From: Parastagonospora avenae f. sp. tritici 18332-5
Lineage: Eukaryota; Ascomycota; Dothideomycetes; Pleosporales; Phaeosphaeriaceae
Assembly (NCBI GenBank): GCA_022559985.1
Contig: JAFJTR010000019.1
Coordinates: 372,001-436,000 of the forward strand
DNA: 64,000 nt
Direction: 5' to 3'
Shown: in pieces, positions 56,119 to 64,000 of the stretch
How the letters are laid out: each line of letters starts with the position of its first letter
How positions within the stretch are numbered: the first letter of the stretch is position 1
Position numbers and translations under genes: made by a program
Notes under the pieces: model-generated
Told to the model about the DNA's origin: nothing
Databases searched by the model: none
The model's input: the letters and a program-made list of their open reading frames with translations, nothing else

Positions 56119-56975
56119 ATGGCACCCCTCCGACCGAAAGCTGAGCATGATCCACAGAAAGGTGAACGATCGCCCATCGCGGCTAGAGTCACAAAGAGAG
56201 GCAGGGCTACGCGCAGCAGAACAAAACATATACAGGAGCTGTGAGTAAAGTACTTTCGGCTGCAGTCTACAAGGCGGGACTCATACGATATAGTACCACG
56301 GCGAACCAACTGGGGTCGCCGCTTCTCAAACTCCCCGCAGAATCTCGCAACATGATCTACATGCTTCTCTTCCGTGAAAGTGTCTTCGTGATGCAACGTA
56401 AACCGCACTCAGCACACTACCTGCAGAGAACTGGTCTGAGCGCCTTGCACACGTGTCGTCAGATACATGAAGAGGTACGCCTCGTTCCATTCTCTGTCGC
56501 GACTTTCAGCTTCTACAATCCAGAGCACTTGCGCAATTGGCTCAAGATTCAGAATATCTCGTCGGAGAAAAGCAGCACCATTAGCCGGCTAGAGCTCGAC
56601 TACTACGCTTACTGGGGTATAAGTCAGACAAATGGCTTCTTATGGCAGCCAGATTCCGTCATCCCTGATTGGTGGACCTCTTCTGGCATTGCCGTCAAGA
56701 CACTTCTCCCATCACTCCGACACACGAAAATGTTCTTTTCCTTCGAGGTTTGGCATGGGTTGATTGGAACTGACCAGTGGGGCCCGTTGGTTTCGAGGGA
56801 AGCGCTGTTTGCAGACACAAGACGGGTTTTCAAGGAGATGAGGGACCTTTTGGAACGAGGGAATCCAGGCATGTTAGCCACCATTGAGTTGGAGACTGAG
56901 TTCGAAGATCATGCTTATGGTCCTTTACACGGGTATAAATACGATGCTGAGCGCAAGCAATACCGCTACTGGTGA
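56119..56975 (+). CDS. LPAELRN-box (2EXR/DUF7730-like) family protein, intact
   Basis: Exons 56119-56240 and 56294-56975 with a 53-nt GTGAGT...ATATAG intron in phase 2 give 267 residues. The N-terminal 40 residues are basic ('KRGRATRSRTKH'). The box reads 'SPLLKLPAESRNMIYMLLFRE' (Leu-Arg replaced by Ser-Arg), followed by 'LHTCRQIHEEVRLVPFSVATFSFY'. The C-terminal half, 'VKTLLPSLRHTKMFFSFEV' and 'EMRDLLERGNPGMLATIELE', is shared with the truncated copy directly downstream. No stop or frameshift was found. Function unknown. Confidence 0.78.
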
Positions 56976-57204
56976 GTTCAGCCTGACTCAGCGGGTTTAC
57001 ACAGATGCTGAGCCTTGGTGGTCTCTTTACGTCCATACCTCTAATTCATGCGCATTCAAAGAAGATGATACCATGTGCTTATGCAGAAGAGTGAGTTCTG
57101 CGCCAGTTTGACATGTCTACTACATTCTTCAACAAAATTCTATCCACACTGCCATGTCAGTTTTGGGCCCTTGGCGTATATGTCTCTCTTGACATTCCCT
57201 CCAC

Positions 57205-57537
57205 TTGCACCAACAGAATACCCTTGAGACACTGTTCCCGCAATCCCAACACATAAAAGTCCTTGTGGCGTTCGTTCTCTGTGACATCTTTTTCAGGGCC
57301 ATTCGATGGGGCGAGGAAGCTTGGAGGGTTTCAAAGTTCTCCGCAGCAGAACAGCTGTTCGTCGAGATGAAAAAGCTCTTTGAGCGAGAAGATCCTGGCG
57401 TGTCGGCCACCATAGAACTGAATCTGTGCAACATGGACGATATCTATAGTCAAGGTCCGCGAAGATTCCAACGATACGACGAGGGGCGGGAGCAGTACCG
57501 GCTCTGTGACTGTAACACTTCGATCGGGCAGGGGTGA
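57205..57537 (+). pseudogene. truncated tandem duplicate of the 56119-56975 gene (C-terminal half only)
   Basis: The 110-codon frame matches the C-terminal third of the upstream gene: 'LFPQSQHIKVLVAF' against 'LLPSLRHTKMFFSF', and 'EMKKLFEREDPGVSATIELN' against 'EMRDLLERGNPGMLATIELE', with a shared ending '...GPxxxxxYDxxRxQYR'. The LPAELRN box is absent. It lies 230 bp after the parent gene, so a partial tandem duplication is inferred. Confidence 0.7.
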
Positions 57538-57791
57538 GCGATGTTATCAAATACAACATGTCCCATACCTTGAGATGATATGTAAATAGAAGATGCATAG
57601 CCCTAACGTTACCTTCAGAAGAAAAGGCTCTTTCAGACAGCTATCAAGGCACTAGTGACCTGGAATCCATCCTCACACATTCACTTTCCCGCACATATTA
57701 GCACGTACGGTACGTGCGTTGTAACTACTACATTACTTTTGAGGCAAATCAATGTCTGCGTACTCATGCGGCAACCACCACCTTCATCGCA

Positions 57792-58509
57792 ATGGCATCT
57801 GTCAACTCCGCGAACGATCATGGAGCCCAGAACGGCTCATCCTCTGAGGATGCGATGGACATGCTCACATTCCAGAGGGCCCTGTTTTTCTTAGAGCATG
57901 ACTGCGACCAGGACAGCATGTGCGTGCATTCTCTTGGCGCAGCTGATACAAAAAAAGCTGACATCAATTAGTACACAGCGCAATCAGACGGCATCACCTT
58001 TCCTCAGGCTACCTGCCGAACTGCGCAATCAAATCTACTAGTACGTACTTAGCGGTCGCGGATTGACTATCGAATTTGGCCACCCACGAAGACCATATCT
58101 TCTCGACTTTCGGGACAGCCAGAAGAATGGCCCCAGCCTTTCGCGCACATGCCGCCAAATCAACTCCGAGATGTCAGCCACCCCGCGTACCTGCAGAACC
58201 TTGAGCTTGTCTCATCCTCTGATGCTCCAGAAGCCACTGAAGCGCAGTAGAATGCTGAAGACTGTAACATCCCTCGTTTTGAACACGACTGAGAATTTCA
58301 CTCACTACTGGTTCGACGATGAGTTCCTTGAACTAGACGACTGTGTGAAGTGGTGAAATGAGGCTTCACTTACCTTTGCTCGCCTAACACTCCTGGAGAC
58401 CGTCCAAGTGTTCGTTGTTGCCCAAGACTGGGAAAGTACTGTCCGCAATCCCGGAGGAAAAGAATGGAAGGCTGAGCGAGCTATCAAGTTGGCATATATC
58501 AGTGAATAG
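57792..58509 (+). pseudogene. LPAELRN-box family copy with stop inside the box, then frameshifts
   Basis: ATG 57792 opens a ~43-codon first exon ending 'DQDS-AT|'. A GTGCGT...ATTAG intron leads to 'TQRNQTASPFLRLPAELRNQIY', a TAG at the conserved Glu position, and 'YVLSGRGLTIEFG', then 'LSRTCRQINSEM'. Later blocks occur in other frames ('SLVLNTTENFTHYW'; 'ARLTLLETVQVFVV' with a tail ending 58509). The stop sits within the most conserved motif, so no full product is possible from this allele. Confidence 0.7.
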
Positions 58510-59553
58510 TTCGCGATTTGGAGCGCGTTCGGGGAGAAATGCAATCCGGGAATCAGGGTTACATTTGGCCTTCGACATACAGGAATCAGAAATAGGCGGC
58601 CTTCAATGTTCACACTCCGGCATAGGACACTTCTATAAACATTATTACGTGCTAGGCTACTTCTAGGGCTCAAGTGTTGCACGCCGGAGGGTCATTCAAA
58701 GTGAAGAAATGTATTCGAGAACATACGCGTCAAATACGCTTCGAAGATTCATCAGCAACGATAAGAAATCAACATAGCAAACGAGAAAATTTATTCGTAT
58801 TGTAGCAGACTCTACTTCTGTTAGTCCATGTTCGAGCTATCGAACGAGGATACTTTCTAACATAGGTGTGCTTTAATTGGGAGTTCAAAAGGTTGTGGTC
58901 ACAGTTCTGGCTTCCTGGAGGACCGTATGAAAGCAATCCAGGAAAGCCTTGTAATAGACAATCAAACATGTATCCACAAATGTGTTGCTCGCTGTGCGCC
59001 ATGATCGATGTGGTTAGCAAAGCAGGCCCGCCGCATGCATGCATCCTCCCCAAATCTGTTTGGTTCGTACAATTCTCTCCCACATCATTGATAGCCACTG
59101 AATCCCTCATTTCCGTCGTGCAGACCATTGATTTGCCACCTGTGTCTTATTCCAGGACTGGATGGCGCCCGTGTTGGGAAGATGCACGCAAGACCCAGAG
59201 ACCTGGCTTCCGTCTCTATCACGGCACGAGACCATGTAGACGGGACAGCTCCATGGCGGACGCATGATACCATGCTGTATCTGGCCGAAAGCGACAAAAG
59301 ATTTGCCAGATTCGAGAATCCGGAGGCTGTAATCTGCTTGTTCCTATCTCTGAGATTCGCGTGTCGTTATCGCCTTCCCCTTCAGGCATCGTCATGCTGC
59401 TAGCTTTGACCCACATCGTCATGATCCAACAATGCTTCACCTCCAAGAAAAAGCTTGTCTGCTGTTTGTCCTTTCCCTTCACTGATATAGTTCTCGGTAT
59501 CCTTAAGTTGTTTGTCCGTTGGTTCAGTTGGTACTTCAATGTACATCTGCGCA
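58510..59553. other. intergenic region
   Basis: About 1 kb between the last family pseudogene and the secreted hydrolase. No gene is supported on either strand. Confidence 0.45.
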
Positions 59554-61632
59554 ATGTTTAACACCATTCTTTTGGTCATGAGCGCTGCCTCGTACGCATC
59601 TGCTGCGCCGACGACTGGACGTTATGCCAAGCGCGATCTGCCCAGCGGCTTGGAAGTCAAGCTTTCGGTCGCTGAAGGCGTTCTGATTGCGCCTACCGAT
59701 GGTCGCATTGTCCTCATGTTCGCGCCAAACGGAACCGATCCGCTTGACGATACGGATGTGACCTCATCGCCAAACTCCATCTTCGGGAAGAATGTGTACA
59801 ACTTTGGTCAGAACGATACAATCACCTTCTCAGGTGGATCCAACTCTAGTATCGAATTTGATGTTTACGGATGGCCGAATATAACGCTAGATGATGTGCT
59901 ATCCGGCACTTACCAAGTTCAAGCTTTCTTGAACAAGTATGAGACAGTCACTCGCAGAGATGGGTCAATCGTCAGCGTCCACTTCCCTTGTGGCGATGGA
60001 AACCCGAACGTCAACACGTACGGAAGCCTTGTCACGACCGCGGTCGATCTCGAAGTGTCCGGTGAACCACAGACACTAGAGCTCACATTCGACAACAGCA
60101 CAGCAGTCGAAGCGTTTAGTGGCAAGGAGATCGGTGGATGCAACCAAGGTAATTATGAAGACACCAAGAACCTGAAATATGTTAAGATCCGGAGCGATAA
60201 GTTGAGCGCCTTTTGGGGTCGGGATATGTATGTCGGAGCAAACGTGCTTCTTCCTGCTGGCTACAACGCCAACGATACGGCCACGCGATATCCAGTCATC
60301 TATTCGCAGGGGCATTGGCCCGCGAAACAAGGCGCGTTCCGATACCCTACAGCGGCCTTCTCAAAGGCTTGGGATAACGGCACTATCCCTGCGACCAACA
60401 AGTCCGCCGCTCGTCCAGCACCCAAGATGATATTGGTCACACTCCGCCATGAAGCTCCCTTTTACGACGACTCTTACGCAGTGAACACTGCCAATCTTGG
60501 TCCGTATGGCGATGCGATCAACGACGAGTTGATCCCTTACCTTGAGGAGAAGTTCAACACGATCCAAGCGCCATACGCGCGCATCCAAGAAGGAGGCTCA
60601 ACCGGCGGCTGGGAGTCTGCTGCCAACTTGATATACAGGCCGGATCTGTTTGGGTATTGTTTCTCGTCTTATCCCGACTCTTTAGACTTGCACCGCCACC
60701 AGGACATCGAGCTCTACACTGCCGCGAATGCCTATCAGCGTGCCGACGGAAGTTTCGTTCCCTCCATTCGATCGTTTGTCAACGGCACCGAAGTCGTGAA
60801 AGCCACAGTCGCACTCGAGAACCACTGGGAGTTGACTTTTGGCACTGCATCCCGCTCTTCGAACCAATGGGATGTGTGGAATGCTGTCTTTGGTGTCCAG
60901 GGTTACAACAACTACCCGCTCGAGCCGTGGGACAAGGTCACTGGTGAGATCTATCCTGAGGCTGTGGAGTACTGGAAACCGTACGATCTGAGCAACTATA
61001 TCACCAGCAATTGGAATAACTCTCTAAACCTCGGAAAGAATCTGGCTGGGCGTGTGTTCGTCTACGTTGGCAGCTGGGATGACTACTACCTCAACGAAGG
61101 AGTCATGGAGTTTCAGAAGCGGACCGATGCTATCGGTGGGGCGGGATGGGCGAACGTGACTATCCTGCCGGAGAAGCCACATGGCGGGAACTACCAGTCG
61201 AGAGAACTCTGGAACTACCTCGAGTTCTTAGAAGCGTGGGTCAATGACCATGGCCCGAATGGCACTCAGCCGCTTTCTGAGAGTGTTACCGCATCCTCTT
61301 CGCGGGGGAACCAGTGGGACGATGTCATCAAGCGCGGCGGCCGCGCTGCAGCAGTGGCACGTCAAGCTCCTCCAACTATCAATGCAGAGTATGGCGTTCA
61401 GGTCGGCAGCACAGTTGAAGCCTCTGTCGGAAGCTGGGACCCTGGTATGAAGCTAGAGGCACAGTGGCTCATCGACGGCAAGCCAGTTTGCGAAAATTTC
61501 ACAGTCAAGCAGAGTGGCAAGGTGAAGCACACCGTGCAAACCGCAGGTGATCTGCAGCTCTTTGTTAGCGGAAGCAAGCGTAACTACGCTACAGAGATGA
61601 GGAGGAGTAATTGCGTTCAGGTCGGCGCATGA
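59554..61632 (+). CDS. secreted alpha/beta-hydrolase (putative esterase) with C-terminal Ig-like domain
   Basis: One exon of 692 residues from ATG 59554 (another ATG at 59539). A signal peptide (res 1-17) is followed by a Kex2-type 'AKR' site near res 25. Res ~28-230 form a beta-rich domain ('VYGWPNITLDDVLSGTYQVQAFL'). The catalytic domain has the nucleophile elbow 'EGGSTGGWES' (Ser349), a likely acid at Asp509 ('YVGSWDDYY') and His543 in 'EKPHGGNYQSREL'. The last ~85 residues ('VGSTVEASVGSWDPGMKLEAQWLIDGKPV', ending 'SGSKRNYATE') look like Ig-like repeats of actinobacterial surface proteins. Many N-glycosylation sites fit secretion. The enzyme resembles esterases of the enterochelin-esterase type; substrate unknown. 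Lack of introns over 2.1 kb is unusual in this window. Confidence 0.88.
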   Translation: MFNTILLVMSAASYASAAPTTGRYAKRDLPSGLEVKLSVAEGVLIAPTDGRIVLMFAPNGTDPLDDTDVTSSPNSIFGKNVYNFGQNDTITFSGGSNSSIEFDVYGWPNITLDDVLSGTYQVQAFLNKYETVTRRDGSIVSVHFPCGDGNPNVNTYGSLVTTAVDLEVSGEPQTLELTFDNSTAVEAFSGKEIGGCNQGNYEDTKNLKYVKIRSDKLSAFWGRDMYVGANVLLPAGYNANDTATRYPVIYSQGHWPAKQGAFRYPTAAFSKAWDNGTIPATNKSAARPAPKMILVTLRHEAPFYDDSYAVNTANLGPYGDAINDELIPYLEEKFNTIQAPYARIQEGGSTGGWESAANLIYRPDLFGYCFSSYPDSLDLHRHQDIELYTAANAYQRADGSFVPSIRSFVNGTEVVKATVALENHWELTFGTASRSSNQWDVWNAVFGVQGYNNYPLEPWDKVTGEIYPEAVEYWKPYDLSNYITSNWNNSLNLGKNLAGRVFVYVGSWDDYYLNEGVMEFQKRTDAIGGAGWANVTILPEKPHGGNYQSRELWNYLEFLEAWVNDHGPNGTQPLSESVTASSSRGNQWDDVIKRGGRAAAVARQAPPTINAEYGVQVGSTVEASVGSWDPGMKLEAQWLIDGKPVCENFTVKQSGKVKHTVQTAGDLQLFVSGSKRNYATEMRRSNCVQVGA

Positions 61633-62993
61633 ATCAGATAGACGTCCAAGTAGCTCGCACACAGGTCTGAAGCTACTGAGGTGGTCGGAATGCGACCCAA
61701 CAATAACGATTGGATGTTTATTCAGACAACGGCTCAAACGATCTGGAAATCGCTCGGCGTAGACTAAACTCTCCGAAGATCGTGACCTTTGAGAATACTG
61801 CTAATGTGATAGTCAGGAGAGATCGCAATCAGTGCTCCCGCTGGAGGATATGCGAACCCGTGTATGACGCGCAAACCACGCATGGAACCCTTGCCTCGAT
61901 ATCTCCATAGGCTGTCCCAACAATCGTGGCATCTAGCGTCGGCCTTATTTTGACACAGCGGCGAACTTCCAGGCACACAGTCTCAGTTGGTCGCCTTACT
62001 GCACGATTCTCGAATGTCTCCTCACACCACCTGCAAGCAGATCTTCCACAAGAAACTGTCCGTCTCGGCGATGTGTTTGGGTGGTGCAACGCATCGTGTC
62101 GTCTAGTGAGATGGAACCTTATCTTTCCGTGCTGTCGATCTGCCACGAACCGCACGGGGATCTTATATTCAACGGGGGTACTTGGGCGTGGCGCCATCGG
62201 AATTCACTCCTACTTTCACGATTGGACGACCCTCAGACGCCTTGTAGGATGTCCAACACTCCGCGTCGTTGACAGCTAGTCTTTAATTAATATTGACAGA
62301 ATATGAATGTCGCAGCCTGTGAGGCGACGGCTTCACGTTACCATACCTAATAACAACGTTTCCATGTCATAAGGGCTGCGTGGGGACGACGTACATACCT
62401 AGGTAGCAAGCATTCAGGAACGCATCAAGTGAGATCGATGCAGTAGCTGTAGATCCAGATGCGGCTTCTCGCACATACCGTCCGTTGCGCGAAGATACAG
62501 CCCGTTGAGAAGATAGCTGGTCGGGCACTAGCCACACGAGCCGTACGCCCCGACCCTACGTGCCAGGTCCACGTTATTCCCAGTACTAAAGCTCGACAAA
62601 CTTTCCAGATCTAACAATAACGAAATATAATTTGCTGGAAGGAAGGGCCGTTGTGGGTACATACGCACTGGTGATCCTGGCTGCGGAGTTCGGAGTCTCT
62701 CCCGACATCCGACAGTCGCCGGGGTTTGCGGCCTAAACGAGGCTTTTATGTCTAGGAACAGTCTCGCGGGATCGACACGCATCCCATTCTAGAGTTAAGG
62801 TTGAGATTTGTCCAAGATCCAAGGGTGGCGCCTCAAAGAGCCATGCATCTTCATAATAATTGGCATCTGGACCCCAAGGACCCTCTTTCGTTTCAGCTCC
62901 ACCACTTCTATCTATATCGGCTCCACCACTTTGACATAACTTTATCCCATCCGATTTTCTCAAAGTCCTTGGTCTCACTGAGACGGGTTCACA
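61633..62993. other. 1.36 kb intergenic region
   Basis: Small open frames only. The 15-mer GTACATACCTAGGTA at 62391-62405 also occurs at 34125. No gene or RNA is supported. Confidence 0.45.
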
Positions 62994-64000
62994 ATGAGTG
63001 CGCCCACGCCTGAGATCATGGCAACATGGCCCACGCCAAATTATGACAACCCCAAGAGCCTCAAAACGCCAATTGATGCCGTAGTCTACTCGACCACCAT
63101 CGCTATGCTTCTCTTCGTCGGATCTCGGATTTTTGTCCGAGCAAAGTCCAAAATTGGCATGGGCCTCGATGACTGGTTCATGACCGCAGCTGCAGTACGT
63201 ATAGGCACCATCCTCCTTCAATGCAAATCTAACAGGCTCAGATCTTGGCTTGCGTCGAAAGCGCGATCATTCTCTACTGTACACAACATGCCGCTGGACG
63301 CCATCTTTACGATGTGAGGCCAGACTTCTTCCCGACTTGGATCAAGGTGAGCATGTCCGGCACCATACGGATGCAAGTGCTGACATGCATAGCTAAATCT
63401 GGCTCTGTTAACCATCTTCAACACAACAAATACGCTTGCCAAGATCTCGCTGTGCTTGACATACCTGCGTCTCTTTCCTACGAACGTCAATAAGATTTTC
63501 AGTTATGTTATGATGGCCTACCAGTTGATATGGAATATCATTGTTACAACGATGTACATTTGCCAGTGCCTGTAAGTCGTAAGCGGTCCGCACCTTCTAC
63601 TCTCATCTGACATCAAGCCAGGCCAGTTGAATCTCTCTGGAACTTTGCCGTAAAGCAGGAACATTGTCTCGATTTCGAAGCTCTGGCCTTAGCCAGCATG
63701 GCCGTCAACACCGTATCCGACTTCATCATCTTCCTTTGGCCCGTGATCCCCCTCTGGAAAGTCCAGATCTCGCTACGGCAACGTTTGAACCTTGTCACAG
63801 TATTTGGTTTCGGGATGGTGACATGTATCGGTGGAGTAGTCAAAATTCATTTTGCAAAGCAATACCTGGCAAGCTGGGACAGTACATGTAGGCCCAATGA
63901 CCGCTCCTTTACATTTCGTGGAACTAACCTGTTGAGTAGATACCGCTGGATACATGGTCATCATGATCGCCATCGAATACAACGTCGGCATCATGTGCGG
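62994..64000 (+). CDS. fungal rhodopsin-domain (PTH11-type) integral membrane protein, partial
   Basis: Five exons are visible (62994-63194, 63242-63346, 63393-63571, 63622-63887, 63939-64000+), giving the first 271 residues before the window ends. The extracellular N-terminus is short. TM1 is 'AVVYSTTIAMLLFVGSRIFV', followed by the family hallmark 'GLDDWFMTAAA'. Later come 'TLAKISLCLTYLRLF', the 'VNKIFSYVMMAYQLIWNIIVTT' helix and 'LASMAVNTVSDFIIFLWPVIPLWK', the conserved 'N-x-x-x-D' helix and PxxPxW loop of this family. 'VVKIHFAKQY' then 'YNVGIMCG' follow as usual. These seven-helix proteins include PTH11-like receptors used in surface sensing; ligand unknown. All four introns are 46-51 nt. 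It appears intact so far. Confidence 0.92.

Overview
The window is nuclear DNA of a filamentous ascomycete (Pezizomycotina, most likely a dothideomycete; the class is inference). Supporting signs are dense short introns (mostly 50-70 nt) with GTAAGT/GTATGT donors and CTAAC-like branch sites, mitochondrial presequences and carriers, fungus-specific families (DUF3659/LEA-like, 2EXR/DUF7730-like, a PTH11-type rhodopsin-domain receptor), and decayed hAT and pogo/Fot1 transposons. No bacterial-style operons, rRNA, tRNA or CRISPR array were found.

Layout. 0-7 kb: a candidate purine-nucleoside metabolite locus. The left edge cuts a minus-strand HD-domain phosphohydrolase (1-222). It is divergent from a three-domain enzyme (1840-4357) that joins a P-loop nucleoside/nucleotide kinase, a SAICAR-synthetase-like domain and a HisG-like ATP phosphoribosyltransferase domain. 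This combination matches Cns2/Cns3 of the cordycepin/pentostatin cluster of Cordyceps militaris. A cytochrome P450 follows tail-to-tail (5508-7125). 7-10.7 kb holds nothing recognisable. 10.8-13.7 kb: a secreted Ser/Thr-rich repeat protein with the same Cys-containing module at both ends. 14.2-15.1 kb: a frameshifted acyl-protein-thioesterase-type hydrolase. 16-18.4 kb: a many-exon membrane protein. 18.9-20.7 kb: an IQ-motif protein. 22.5-27.9 kb: a giant LEA-like/DUF3659 repeat protein.

29-58.5 kb: a birth-and-death cluster of about 14 copies of one fungal family with an 'LPAELRNxIYEY' box. Two copies look largely intact (41.3 and 56.1 kb), one has an open frame but an unclear start (42.4 kb), and the rest are frameshifted, stopped or truncated. 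Several share one phase-2 intron just upstream of the box. Housekeeping-type genes sit among them: a gamma-butyrobetaine-hydroxylase-like enzyme divergent from the mitochondrial thiamine pyrophosphate carrier TPC1, an ANCHR-like B-box protein divergent from a thioredoxin-fold protein, a DUF4336 metallo-hydrolase-like protein and a GT8 glycosyltransferase. A 2.85 kb inactivated hAT element (46387-49237) has inserted next to one family copy, and a pogo/Fot1 transposase tail lies at 31.8-32.6 kb.

59.5-64 kb: an intron-free secreted alpha/beta-hydrolase with an Ig-like tail that looks bacterial, then the 5' part of a rhodopsin-domain membrane protein that runs off the right edge. Splice sites were read by eye; function assignments come from motif recognition without database searches.
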